Source of the DNA: Maricaulis sp965228215
GTDB taxonomy: Bacteria > Pseudomonadota > Alphaproteobacteria > Caulobacterales > Maricaulaceae
Length of the DNA stretch: 64,000 nt
NCBI GenBank assembly: GCA_965228215.1
Contig: OZ245800.1
Span: 1 to 64,000 of the forward strand
Direction of reading: 5' to 3'
The notes beneath the pieces are model-generated. The model saw only the letters and a program-made list of their open reading frames with translations. It did not search any database and was not told the origin of the DNA. The position numbers were made by a program, and so were the translations under genes. This document shows, piece by piece, positions 6,862-14,522 of this stretch; position 1 is the stretch's first letter, and each line of letters starts with the position of its first letter.

Positions 6862-7332
6862 ATGAGTGCTTCGGATCAAGACCCTCAGTCCGTGTCCTCG
6901 CCTTCGGCTCCGGGCCGGGAGCTAACCGAGCGCAACGCTGTCATCAAAAACGCTCGCATCAGCCTGAATGACCGCGACCTCCTCGACTGCATGTTGGAGC
7001 TGGATTACGGCGGATCGGGCCAGTGCTTCGGCGGCTACACGCTGCACCTTGGCCCCGGTTACGCCCACCACAACAAAAGCAAGCTAGGCCCGAATTACGC
7101 GGGCGTCTTTATCGAACGCGTCCTGCGCATGGCGGGCGTTGACGGTTGGCACCAACTGCCGGGCCGGACAGTGCGCGTCCGTCACGAGCATAGCAAGGTC
7201 CATGCAATCGGCCACATCGTCAAAGACGAATGGTTCAACCCTTCCGAAGAGTTCAAGGCGATGGCAGCGGCCCGCAGCGATAGCGAGGAACGCACCGAGC
7301 GCAGCGAGGCACAAAATGACCCGGACAACTGA
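6862..7332 (+). CDS. Conserved phage protein with GGSGQxFGG motif
   Basis: A 156-aa protein. The central motif LDYGGSGQCFGGYTL, then GVFIERVLRMAGVDGW and LPGRTVRVRHE, is a widespread phage family of unknown role. The N-terminal 30 residues and acidic C-terminus look disordered. It overlaps the next gene by 17 bp. Confidence 0.7.
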   Translation: MSASDQDPQSVSSPSAPGRELTERNAVIKNARISLNDRDLLDCMLELDYGGSGQCFGGYTLHLGPGYAHHNKSKLGPNYAGVFIERVLRMAGVDGWHQLPGRTVRVRHEHSKVHAIGHIVKDEWFNPSEEFKAMAAARSDSEERTERSEAQNDPDN

Positions 7333-7492
7333 GAAATCATTTCGGCGGGACATGCAGAAATGCCCCTGCTGCGGAGCGCCCGTCGAGGACATGCTCATGA
7401 TGTTCCGCATCAAGAAACTCGGTCCTGAATTTCGGGAGATGGTCGCCCGCTACATGGACGCCATCGATCCGCAAAACACCAACAATGCGTGA
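7316..7492 (+). CDS. Small CPCC zinc-ribbon-like protein
   Basis: A 58-aa protein with a single CPCCGAP knuckle near the start and a helical remainder. Two Cys only, so metal binding would need a dimer or partner. Starts inside the upstream gene. Confidence 0.5.
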   Translation: MTRTTEKSFRRDMQKCPCCGAPVEDMLMMFRIKKLGPEFREMVARYMDAIDPQNTNNA

Positions 7493-7519
7493 GCCGATTA
7501 CAGAGTCAAATCGGCTCAC
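7489..7519. repeat. Perfect 11-bp inverted repeat
   Basis: GTGAGCCGATT (7489-7499) and AATCGGCTCAC (7509-7519) flank a 9-bp loop. There is no T-run after it, so it is not a standard terminator. It lies between two early genes and could be an RNA processing site or a protein-binding site. Confidence 0.7.
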
Positions 7520-7539
7520 GACACACAAGGAGACACAGG

Positions 7540-8133
7540 ATGAGTGAGAGAGAAGAAATCGAGGCCGGTCTGGTCTATGTAGAGGAGCTTGCAGCATCCG
7601 CAACCGGCGCTGTGTCAGAACACGCATTACGCGGTGCGCTTCAAACCTGCATTTCACTAACACGACAAGCACTCTCTACCCCCAAGGGAGAGGAAGTGTG
7701 CCGCTCTGACGAGCGGTCCGTTGCTTCCGCTAACGCTCCAGGCCGGTATTTAGAGCCAATGCTACGGGCCTACAACGCTGCTATGCGCGCCGCCGACACT
7801 ATCGAGGCAGGCGAGCCTACCACGCAAAAGGCTGAGGCTCTGCGAAAGGAGGTCGCGTTCCTGCGGCCTCTAATCCAGGAGCTTGAGCAGGCCCCCACCT
7901 CCCCTTGGCGGTCTATCGATGACATGCCGGAGGAGATTAAGCGGGATGGGGTCTGCGTGCTTCTAAGCGGCTTCGAGGGGGTTGGCGAAGGCGTCTACAA
8001 GCAAGACGGGCCGGGGATTTTTCAGGGCGGTTGGCGCTCCCCTAACGACATGTTCCGGTATCCGGCGTGCGGGTCAAACCCCACCCACTGGATGGTCCTG
8101 CCCCTACCGCCTGTACAGGAGGAGAGTTCATGA
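7540..8133 (+). CDS. Phage protein with DUF551-like C-terminus
   Basis: A 197-aa protein. Residues 1-115 are helical and without known domain. Residues about 123-190 match the DUF551 pattern: PWRSIDDMPEE, a variable body, then THWMVLPLPP. Proteins with this end are common in phage early regions with no established activity. An AAGGAGA-type ribosome binding site supports the ATG at 7540. It overlaps the next gene by 4 bp. Confidence 0.7.
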   Translation: MSEREEIEAGLVYVEELAASATGAVSEHALRGALQTCISLTRQALSTPKGEEVCRSDERSVASANAPGRYLEPMLRAYNAAMRAADTIEAGEPTTQKAEALRKEVAFLRPLIQELEQAPTSPWRSIDDMPEEIKRDGVCVLLSGFEGVGEGVYKQDGPGIFQGGWRSPNDMFRYPACGSNPTHWMVLPLPPVQEESS

Positions 8134-8612
8134 CGGAGCCTTGCGAAAAGTGCGGTGGCCACGGGTGGGTTTGGGCGAAGGAGCTGGACAAATACCACGG
8201 CGACCCTGCCGAGCTGGCGTTCGATGATACCCGCTACGACTGCGACGCCTGCGATAGTCCGCGCATGCCGGTCTCAGCGGCTCGCAGGCCGAAGGCCGAG
8301 GACACGCAGCGCAGCGAAGCAAGCCACCATGCATCACCCGTAACCCCTAACCCCCCTGAATGTACCACAGGTAATACAGACGAGCTTGATGATGACGGTC
8401 TCACGGCGGCCTACATGATGGGTTCGGCCAACGAGCGAGAGCGCACGCGGGAGCTTGTTAAGGCTGTGGAGAGGATGCTGGACGCAATCGATAAAGGCGC
8501 AGTTGATAGCGAGGAGATCGTCCCGGTGCCGGGCGATGGACCTCCCTACAGGTTTCATGAGGAGTGGGCGCATCACGCCCGCCGCGCTCTTTCTAATATG
8601 GGGGAGGGATGA
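8130..8612 (+). CDS. DnaJ-type zinc-knuckle protein
   Basis: A 160-aa protein. The N-terminus has CEKCGGHGWVW and CDACDSP, a four-Cys zinc site like those of DnaJ (CxxCxGxG). The middle is low complexity and the C-terminal helix region (ERERTRELVKAVERMLDAI) is charged. It is the first of two adjacent Cys-knuckle genes. RBS AGGAGGAG lies at 8118-8125. Confidence 0.65.
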   Translation: MTEPCEKCGGHGWVWAKELDKYHGDPAELAFDDTRYDCDACDSPRMPVSAARRPKAEDTQRSEASHHASPVTPNPPECTTGNTDELDDDGLTAAYMMGSANERERTRELVKAVERMLDAIDKGAVDSEEIVPVPGDGPPYRFHEEWAHHARRALSNMGEG

Positions 8613-8872
8613 TGGTGGCTCGTGATACTCGCCGATGCCCATCGTGTGGCGGGGCAGGGTTTGTCTTGCATACGGCTCCCGATTGCTGCGGCCTTGTGCA
8701 TGAGCTGGGCTATTGCCGTGGCGACTGCGCGGTGCCTCGCGAAGTCCAAATAGACTGCCCCGAATGTGGCGGGGCGAGACGCCTATCGGCCCGGAGCGGA
8801 GCGCAGGAAACGAACCAAGGCGAAGCCGAGGCAACCCAATCACACAGCGATAAGAGGACTACCAATGACTGA
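8612..8872 (+). CDS. Zinc-knuckle phage protein
   Basis: An 86-aa protein with two CxxC pairs, CPSCGGAG near the start and CPECGGAR near residue 50, plus further Cys between (CCG, C). This resembles a DnaJ-like zinc site. The tail is polar and disordered. ATG 8609 is also possible, but GGGGAGG spacing favours 8612. Confidence 0.6.
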   Translation: MVARDTRRCPSCGGAGFVLHTAPDCCGLVHELGYCRGDCAVPREVQIDCPECGGARRLSARSGAQETNQGEAEATQSHSDKRTTND

Positions 8873-9167
8873 TTACCTCGATGCTCTGAAAGATATGGCC
8901 CGTGAGGCTGGCGCGTGGGCGCTGATGACGGCATTGCTTGGGTTATTCGCAGCCGTTGGAGCCGCCATTCTAGGCGGCGTGGCTTTCGCCCTCGCGTGGC
9001 CGCTGTCGTATGTGTTCGACGCTAACATGAGCGCGATTGCGTCAGTGATTGCCTACATCTTCATCGGGACAATGTTCGCCGTCGTGCTTGGGAACGCCCT
9101 TGTGCATCACGTCAGAGATCGGGTGCGCCGTAAGCGCTTTGATCGACAGCGGGGAGGCAACACATGA
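8865..9167 (+). CDS. Two-helix membrane protein
   Basis: A 100-aa protein with hydrophobic segments at about 18-50 and 55-83 and a basic tail (VRDRVRRKRFDRQRG) that should face the cytoplasm. It overlaps both neighbours by a few bases. Role unknown; not in the lysis cassette, so a holin role is unlikely. Confidence 0.65.
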   Translation: MTDYLDALKDMAREAGAWALMTALLGLFAAVGAAILGGVAFALAWPLSYVFDANMSAIASVIAYIFIGTMFAVVLGNALVHHVRDRVRRKRFDRQRGGNT

Positions 9168-9502
9168 CCCGCACCGTACCTGAAACCCCGACGGAGGCGA
9201 TGCTTGAGGCGGGTGTAAGGCTCGCGCTGCAATGCAAAATCCATGCGGATTACACATGGCCGGATTACATCGCTGATGTTTACACGGACATGATCCAAGC
9301 CGCTCCTGAGATGGGTGGGCAGATTTCGTCTATCTCTACCGGCATGGCGATTGAGGCGCAGGCACGGAAAGCGCTGCTTGAGGAACTGATTAAGCGGGCC
9401 ACATGCGAAGCAGAGCGTGCGCATGAGATTGGCGCACGAGCAGACGGCGATGACATGGCATACGTGACTAGCTGGCTCCGTTCTGTATTGGAGGAAGAGT
9501 GA
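9164..9502 (+). CDS. Hypothetical early protein, 112 aa
   Basis: Acidic, helical, with a start overlapping the upstream stop by 4 bp. It contains YTWPDYIADVYTDMI and a long helix about 55-85. No recognised domain. Confidence 0.6.
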   Translation: MTRTVPETPTEAMLEAGVRLALQCKIHADYTWPDYIADVYTDMIQAAPEMGGQISSISTGMAIEAQARKALLEELIKRATCEAERAHEIGARADGDDMAYVTSWLRSVLEEE

Positions 9503-9747
9503 TGGACACCGTTATTGAAAGAAACCGGGATGTCATGCTGCGCCGCGTCACGTCGCGCATCATGGATTACGCGGAAGACTACGACAGCAACAAAGATCCG
9601 GACCCCACGGAAGCACGCCGCGACGTTCTGGCAATCTTGCACAACCGGGCCGAAGTGGAGGCACAGACCTTCTCTGACGAACACGGCGACGTGAACATTC
9701 CCGCTGCCGCCGCGTACTGGCTGCGCGAAATGTTGGAGCAGGCATGA
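9502..9747 (+). CDS. Hypothetical early protein, 81 aa
   Basis: Starts at ATG 9502 on the upstream stop. The sequence RRVTSRIMDYAEDYDSN and a final helix LREMLEQA are all that stand out. Function unknown. Confidence 0.55.
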   Translation: MDTVIERNRDVMLRRVTSRIMDYAEDYDSNKDPDPTEARRDVLAILHNRAEVEAQTFSDEHGDVNIPAAAAYWLREMLEQA

Positions 9748-10046
9748 TGGACAGCATCGACCGTGCGCAAAAGTCGATAGACGCCGCGATTGCGGGGCTG
9801 GCCGACATCCGCGATGCTGTTGATGGGGCGCGAGGTTGCACCGGCCCTAAGTTGGCCGAACGCCAGCGCTGCATCTCTATCCTGGTGGAGATGGCTAGGG
9901 AGGAGAACAGGCGTCATCTGTCAGCGGTCCACATAGCGGAAGGCTACCGCCGCGACGCCAAGCCCGGCGTTCACGTCGCCATCAACGCTAACCACTTGTC
10001 CCGGCGAAACGCCCTCATGCAAGCAGCAAGAAGGATAAAGGGATAA
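9744..10046 (+). CDS. Hypothetical early protein, 100 aa
   Basis: A GGAG motif 6 bases upstream supports the first of two adjacent ATGs. Two helical halves are joined by a Cys-containing loop (GARGCTGPKLAERQRC). It overlaps both neighbours, so it is part of the same translational chain. Confidence 0.6.
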   Translation: MMDSIDRAQKSIDAAIAGLADIRDAVDGARGCTGPKLAERQRCISILVEMAREENRRHLSAVHIAEGYRRDAKPGVHVAINANHLSRRNALMQAARRIKG

Positions 10047-10240
10047 TGCCCCGCTCGCCCAACCAGGCTGTGATTGAACGCTGCATCCGCGCCGCCGTTA
10101 AGGCTGGCTTGCCGGTGTGCGGGTTCGAGTTGCGCCCGGATGGGGCAATCCGCGTCCTGACAGTGGACGCTCTGGACAATCTCGCTAATGATAACGCCTC
10201 CGATGAGTGGGGCGATGTGCTTGGCAGTCGTGCGGATTAA
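10046..10240 (+). CDS. Excisionase-position small protein, 64 aa
   Basis: Lies directly upstream of, and overlaps, the integrase start. The N-terminus IERCIRAAVKAGLPVCGFEL then RPDGAIRVLT looks like a small winged or MerR-like fold, and its place fits an excisionase or directionality factor. That role is inference; no family match is claimed. Confidence 0.5.
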   Translation: MPRSPNQAVIERCIRAAVKAGLPVCGFELRPDGAIRVLTVDALDNLANDNASDEWGDVLGSRAD

Positions 10241-11015
10241 ATACGTCAATATCTTCCGCGACCGCCACGGCAAGCGGCGCGCGTACTTCCGGCGCGACGG
10301 GCGGAATATCCCCTTGCCCGACCCCGAAGACCCCGGCTTCCATCAGGCATACACAGACGCCCTGAAAGAAACGCAGCCCGAGCCTAAGCGCCCGGCGCAC
10401 GCGTACAGCTTCGATGCGCTGGCGAAAATCTACTTTGCTTCGCCCGACTTCATCGGCCTGCGTGAAGGCACTCAGCGGGCCTACAAATCAACCCTACGGG
10501 CCTTCCTGCGCAAGTATGGCGACCGCTCCGTGAAAACCATCCGGTTTGAAGTCGTTTCCGCCCTTATGGGCCAAATGGCCGACCGGCCCGGAGCAGCGAA
10601 CAACCTCCTAAAACGCCTGCGCCAGCTATTCGCGCTCGCCAAGCGCCTGGACTGGATCGAAACGGACCCGTCCGAAGGCGTGCGCTACTTCCGGGCGGGC
10701 GAGATCCACACCTGGACGGCGGACGAACACGCAGCCTTCATCAAGCACCACCAGCCCGGCACGATGGCGCGGCTGGCCTATATGGCGCACCTGCACACCG
10801 GACAGCGCAAAGGCGATATTGTGCGCCTGCCCATGCCGAAAGCCGCAAGCCGACAGGGAGCAGCAGCGTCAATGATTCCAGCGCGTTGCCGTGAAATCGA
10901 CTTACAACCCTGCCGCTGCGATTCAATCGGTTGCGGCCTGAGTTACAAACCTTTCAACCGTGTATCATGGCCAGCCCGCAGATGCCCATTTAGGTCGCGA
11001 AACGCAACCCTCTAA
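10215..11015 (+). pseudogene. Truncated tyrosine integrase (left copy)
   Basis: Identical to the intact integrase at 47670 up to codon 212 (AGC, 10848-10850), then about 54 unrelated residues read from att and intergenic sequence. It keeps the SAM-like core-binding domain and only the first catalytic Arg (R198 in HTGQRKGD). The HxxR, second His and nucleophilic Tyr are lost, so it cannot recombine DNA. The break lies exactly where the copies diverge, at the tRNA-like att core. Confidence 0.9.
10848..10859. other. Phage att core remnant at copy junction
   Basis: AGCCGACAGGGA is identical to 48759-48770 inside tRNA-Lys. To its left lies integrase codon 212 instead of the tRNA 3' end. To its right is phage left-end sequence. 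This is what a phage-phage (attP-like) junction would look like after deletion of 456 bp between two AGC triplets. Confidence 0.75.
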
Positions 11016-11119
11016 GAATGCAACAATCTCCGTTGACCACTTAGGATAAGTGTGCATCGTAAGGCGGCAATTGAACGCCGTTACCACTAAAGGCCGTTTT
11101 CGTTCAGGGTGTATTTGCG
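10860..11119. other. Phage left arm with integrase arm-type sites
   Basis: No gene. TTACAACCC (10902-10910) and TTACAAACC (10943-10951) match a repeat found beside the other att site at 48685-48693 and, inverted, at 48702-48710. Such short repeats on both sides of a core are what tyrosine integrases bind with their N-terminal arm domain. The remainder upstream of the oxygenase gene should hold its promoter, which I could not place. Confidence 0.6.
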
Positions 11120-12370
11120 ATGTTGAACCCCAGCCTCAAAACTCAAGCGCGGGCCTTACACGAACGTTTCGCCAGCGCCTCGCCATTCAAACACGTTGTC
11201 ATTGATGACTTCTTGAAAAAGGATGTCGCAGAGAAGATCCTTAAGGACTTCCCAAGCGAAGCGCACCCGGAGCGACTAAAGAACGAGTTTGGCGACCCAA
11301 ACCCAAAATCTGCCAGACCCGACATTGAGAACCTGCCGCCGTCTTATGGCGAGTTGGACAAATACATTTCGGGCAGCGCCTTCCTTGACTTCATGGGCAA
11401 GGTCACGGGCATCCCGAATTTGCAATATGACCCCTATTATTTCGGGGCAGGCACACACGAAAACTTCCACGGCGCGGGCCTAGACGCGCATTATGATTTT
11501 AACATCCACCCTAAGACCGGCCTGCATAGACGGTTAAACGCAATCGTTTATCTCAATAAGGATTGGGACCCCGATTGGGGCGGGCAGATATGCCTCCATG
11601 AAGACGCATGGGACAAGCACAATAAGAACGTCTGCGCTGTAGATCCCGCCTTCAACCGATGCGTTATCTTTGAAACCACCGAGTCGAGTTGGCATTCGGT
11701 GAGGACGATCAAGACCCCAGGTGGGCGGACAGACCTCAGCCGAAAGAGCTTCACTATATATCTTTACACGCCCATTGAAGACCCGGAGCTAGCGCCTCAC
11801 GGAACGGTTTATGTTCCTGAGCACCTGCCAGACCACATTACCGCTGGACACAAGCTGAGCAAAAAGGACGCCGACCGTGTGCAGTTTTTGGTGGACCGCC
11901 GAAACCACATGCTTCGCAACCTCTACCGCCGGGAGTTGGTTTTTGGGCGAGAATTGGAGCGGCTTAAATCCGCTTTAGGCGACGCAAAAGCTAACCAGCG
12001 CCTGCCCGTCATCGGGTACGGGAAGCTAACCGGGTTGCGTGGTGAAGTTTACAGTGACGGATGGATTGGCCGGACACTCTCGGCCCAAATCGAGCCTGTT
12101 AAGGCGGTGCGCTCAATCAATGTGAGCCTGTCCGTCCCGAAGCAAGCGAAGGCGGCAACCTTCACCGTCTCAGCGGGCGGCCAAGAGGCCACGGCAAAAA
12201 GCGCCAACGGGCGCGTGTCGGCACGGCTAGAGATGTCAGATGCGGTCTCAGCGCCGTTCACGCTCACGATTACGGCGGAAGACACGCTTGCCCTAGAGAA
12301 TGGTGACGAGCGCGAGTTAGCGGCAATGCTGGACGCCGTCGAGTTGGTACACGACACTCCCGCGAGCTAG
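11120..12370 (+). CDS. 2-oxoglutarate/Fe(II)-dependent dioxygenase, phage cargo
   Basis: A 416-aa protein with a prolyl-4-hydroxylase-type double-stranded beta-helix. The iron ligands H124 and D126 sit in DAHYDFN and H192 in SSWHSVRT. The 2-oxoglutarate Arg is R208 in RKSFTIYLYT. GGQICLHE follows the YLNKDWDPDWGG strand. Residues about 290-410 form a second, beta-rich domain (GEVYSDGWIGRTLSAQIEP) of unknown role. It lies alone on the plus strand next to the att site, the classic place for a lysogenic conversion gene that changes the host surface or metabolism. It overlaps the convergent phosphoesterase by 4 bp. Substrate unknown. Confidence 0.8.
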   Translation: MLNPSLKTQARALHERFASASPFKHVVIDDFLKKDVAEKILKDFPSEAHPERLKNEFGDPNPKSARPDIENLPPSYGELDKYISGSAFLDFMGKVTGIPNLQYDPYYFGAGTHENFHGAGLDAHYDFNIHPKTGLHRRLNAIVYLNKDWDPDWGGQICLHEDAWDKHNKNVCAVDPAFNRCVIFETTESSWHSVRTIKTPGGRTDLSRKSFTIYLYTPIEDPELAPHGTVYVPEHLPDHITAGHKLSKKDADRVQFLVDRRNHMLRNLYRRELVFGRELERLKSALGDAKANQRLPVIGYGKLTGLRGEVYSDGWIGRTLSAQIEPVKAVRSINVSLSVPKQAKAATFTVSAGGQEATAKSANGRVSARLEMSDAVSAPFTLTITAEDTLALENGDERELAAMLDAVELVHDTPAS

Positions 12371-13524
12371 CGCAGCATCTCAGGGCTGACATAGTTGCGC
12401 GCCACTTCCCCGAACTCATCGTGGTACGTGATGCACATCGCTCGGCGCAGGGAATGCCAGCCGTGCCGGGAAGCGTAGGCATCGCGCGCGGCCAATGTCG
12501 GGTGCTGGATGACATCGCAACCGTTGGCGTCTTTTTCCATCTTGTGGTGCTTGTCGCCAGTGTGCGCGAACCGCTTTGTGGTGTTGCCCCATATGACCGG
12601 GAACTCTGCGGCCATCATCATCGGGATCTGCTCGAACCGCTTTAAATGCGAGTGATGCCAGAACAGGGCGACGTTACCGTGCTGGTAGGCGTAATACGGT
12701 AGCTCGCTGTCAATGACCTCAACGCGGGGTTCGTTCTCGTACAGCGCCTGGAACATCTTCCGAAGCCACACGCTGGACGCCATGTCGTGATTGCCTTCCG
12801 CAAGCAGGAGGATGACCCGCTGATGCTTGGCAAGGGCCATGTCCACGACAGCGCGCAAAACCCGGATGGCGACCTCTACCATCTTCGCGAACCGCCCGTC
12901 AGCGTCCAGTATATGCCCGCTGGTGGGTGTTACCGGGATCAGGCCATCCCAATGCAGGAAATCGCCAAGCTGCGCTATGACGCATTCTTCCGCATCTGGT
13001 GACGCGGCAATCATCGCGCCGAAGCAGCCAATAAGCGTGTCTTCCGCTATCCGCGTGTCCCAATCATCCCCGCCCTCTTTGCGCCACGCCATCATGCCTA
13101 TATGGCAGTCCGTCAGCGTGTAGACATTGCACAGGGCTGTATCAGCGACCGTGGGAGCCGGGATAGGCTCAAGGCGCGGGACATCTTCGCACAGCGCCTC
13201 CACGGCTTGCCGCAGGGCTTCAAATTGCTGTTCACGGTCTAGGTTCGTCTTCACCCATTGCTGAGTGATTTGCCCGTCATCGTTATAGCAGGTTGAAACG
13301 CCCTTCACCGCGTATCCAGGCGGGGCGGTGTGCGTCATGTCGTGATTGGGCGCGTACCCTTGCCGGGCCGCGCGGCGTTCTGCACTGTCACGGGCTTCTC
13401 TGATGCGACGGCTCGAACAACCCAAAGCCTCTGCGGCCTTCTTCTGCGAGCCATGCTCTACCCATGCTTGAAGCCGCTCACGCTGTAAGGGCGTGGCGGC
13501 AAACTCCACGAGTCGCGGGTCCAT
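12367..13524 (-). CDS. Calcineurin-like metallophosphoesterase with N-terminal HTH
   Basis: A 385-aa protein. Residues 12-50 resemble a sigma/terminase-like helix-turn-helix (HGSQKKAAEALGCSSRRIREA). The catalytic domain has the full two-metal set: D139-H141 (TDCHIG), G187-D188, GNHD 244-247, H290/H291 (WHHSH) and H321-H326. Such phage proteins are thought to be DNA or nucleotide phosphoesterases, possibly nucleases. It stands at the end of the leftward late block, after hicAB, and ends 4 bp inside the oxygenase gene. Confidence 0.8.
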   Translation of the reverse strand: MDPRLVEFAATPLQRERLQAWVEHGSQKKAAEALGCSSRRIREARDSAERRAARQGYAPNHDMTHTAPPGYAVKGVSTCYNDDGQITQQWVKTNLDREQQFEALRQAVEALCEDVPRLEPIPAPTVADTALCNVYTLTDCHIGMMAWRKEGGDDWDTRIAEDTLIGCFGAMIAASPDAEECVIAQLGDFLHWDGLIPVTPTSGHILDADGRFAKMVEVAIRVLRAVVDMALAKHQRVILLLAEGNHDMASSVWLRKMFQALYENEPRVEVIDSELPYYAYQHGNVALFWHHSHLKRFEQIPMMMAAEFPVIWGNTTKRFAHTGDKHHKMEKDANGCDVIQHPTLAARDAYASRHGWHSLRRAMCITYHDEFGEVARNYVSPEMLR

Positions 13525-13601
13525 GTTTCACCTTGGGGAAGCGCCCGAATGGGCAGGGGGAATCCGGGGGTAAACAGTCCCCCTTACTTGGCCCGGCCCA
13601 G

Positions 13602-13619
13602 TGTGTAAATTTATACACA
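13602..13619. promoter_or_regulatory. Operator upstream of hicA
   Basis: TGTGTAAATTTATACACA has 6-bp arms TGTGTA/TACACA. A second copy of the same arms lies between hicA and hicB at 13854-13870. The AT-rich centre probably overlaps the hicA promoter, giving autorepression by HicB. Confidence 0.7.
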
Positions 13620-13634
13620 ACAGGGAGACAGGAA

Positions 13635-13829
13635 ATGCCTTATTCGAGCAAAGAAATCATCAAGCGCCTGAAGAAAGACGGTTGGTATAAGGCAGGTCAG
13701 CAAGGCTCGCATACGCAATGGAAGCATGACGAAAAGCTCGGCAAGATTACCGTGCCGCATCCGAAGCGGACCCTGCATCCCAAAACGGTCAAATCGATAT
13801 TCAAGCTGGCGGGATGGGGGAAGCCTTAA
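13635..13829 (+). CDS. hicA: HicA mRNA interferase toxin
   Basis: A 64-aa YcfA/HicA fold (double-stranded-RNA-binding type). It shows the family signature SSKEIIKRLKKDGW, then QQGSHTQWKH with the catalytic His at residue 26, then VPHPKRTLHPKTVKSIFKLAG. It cleaves mRNA when free. Toxin first, antitoxin second is the normal hicAB order. The ribosome binding site is GGGAGACAGGA. It is on the plus strand within the otherwise leftward late region, so it is expressed on its own. Confidence 0.93.
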   Translation: MPYSSKEIIKRLKKDGWYKAGQQGSHTQWKHDEKLGKITVPHPKRTLHPKTVKSIFKLAGWGKP

Positions 13830-13853
13830 TCCCGCCATGCCGTTATTGAATCA

Positions 13854-13870
13854 TACACACTTAATGTGTA
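13854..13870. promoter_or_regulatory. Second hicAB operator
   Basis: TACACA (13854-13859) and TGTGTA (13865-13870) repeat the half-sites seen before hicA, with the arms in the opposite order. It lies in the 67-bp gap before hicB and may control a second promoter that makes extra antitoxin. Confidence 0.6.
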
Positions 13871-13896
13871 GTGTTAAGTCTGACGAGGAGGAAGAG

Positions 13897-14295
13897 ATGC
13901 GATATTTGGCGTTAGTCCATAAAGACCCTGATACAGACTACGGCGTGTCGTTTCCCGATCTGCCGGGCTGTATTTCCGCAGGCGAGACGGCAGACGAGGC
14001 GGTCGCGCAAGCGTCCGTAGCCCTTGGCCTGCACCTCTCAGGATATGCCCAGGACGGCGAGCAAGCCCCTGCCCCGCGCTCTATCGAAGAACTGCAAGCA
14101 GACCCGGAGTTTCTGGAAGACGCTTCCGATGCCGCGTTTAAAATCTTAGTGGCCCCGGCCATTACCAGCGGCGTGAATACGCGGGTGAATCTGTCGGTCG
14201 ATACTGGTGCGCTTGCCCGCATCGATAACGCGGCAAACAAGGCGGGCGTGTCTCGCTCCCGCTTTATGGTCGCGGCTGCACTAGAAAGCGCCTAA
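13897..14295 (+). CDS. hicB: HicB antitoxin
   Basis: A 132-aa protein. Residues 1-65 are the HicB RNase-H-like domain (DYGVSFPDLPGCISAGETADEA). Residues 95-132 form a ribbon-helix-helix DNA-binding tail (NTRVNLSVDTGALARIDNAA, ending SRSRFMVAAALE). It neutralises HicA and should bind the two TGTGTA operators. A GAGGAGGAAGAG ribosome binding site is unusually strong, in keeping with antitoxin excess. Overlaps the convergent lysis-cassette gene by 4 bp. Confidence 0.93.
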   Translation: MRYLALVHKDPDTDYGVSFPDLPGCISAGETADEAVAQASVALGLHLSGYAQDGEQAPAPRSIEELQADPEFLEDASDAAFKILVAPAITSGVNTRVNLSVDTGALARIDNAANKAGVSRSRFMVAAALESA

Positions 14296-14522
14296 CCACA
14301 CCCACCCATAGCAGCGCGGGCGGCAAGCAGAGGTTCATCCTTCTCAGCGTCGCCCGTTAGCTCTTTGTCGCACAGGTCGCGGCGCGTGTGTTCGCGGTGT
14401 TCGCGCTCATGCAGCACAATGAAGCCGAAGTTCACAGCCGTCCCAATCGTGCCGAGAGCGGCCAAGAGCGCCGCCGTGGCGATGGCTGCGGTCTGCAAGG
14501 TCAGTTTATTGCTCTGAGACAT
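14292..14522 (-). CDS. Small membrane protein at end of lysis cassette
   Basis: A 76-aa protein with one hydrophobic helix at about 10-36 and a charged, His-rich middle (LHEREHREHTRRDLC). It overlaps the o-spanin candidate by 17 bp. It could be an additional lysis membrane factor. No family recognised. Confidence 0.6.
   Translation of the reverse strand: MSQSNKLTLQTAAIATAALLAALGTIGTAVNFGFIVLHEREHREHTRRDLCDKELTGDAEKDEPLLAARAAMGGCG

Larger units (their letters stand above)
1..10850. repeat. Left copy of 10.85-kb phage repeat
   Basis: This segment is the same as 37456-48305 at a constant offset of 37,455 bp. All predicted proteins match residue for residue in the two copies. The match ends at the AGC codon 10848-10850 (48303-48305), inside the integrase gene. 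It carries the phage immunity and early regions. Because the window opens inside the repeat, its true left end is unknown. Confidence 0.95.

Noticed and set aside
10188..11015. att site inside the integrase, so that integration completes or breaks the gene (integration-dependent switch)
   Set aside because: In such a design the right end would keep the att core at codon 212. Instead the right copy runs through the whole integrase to a separate tRNA core 456 bp later. A deletion between AGC triplets explains the data with less.
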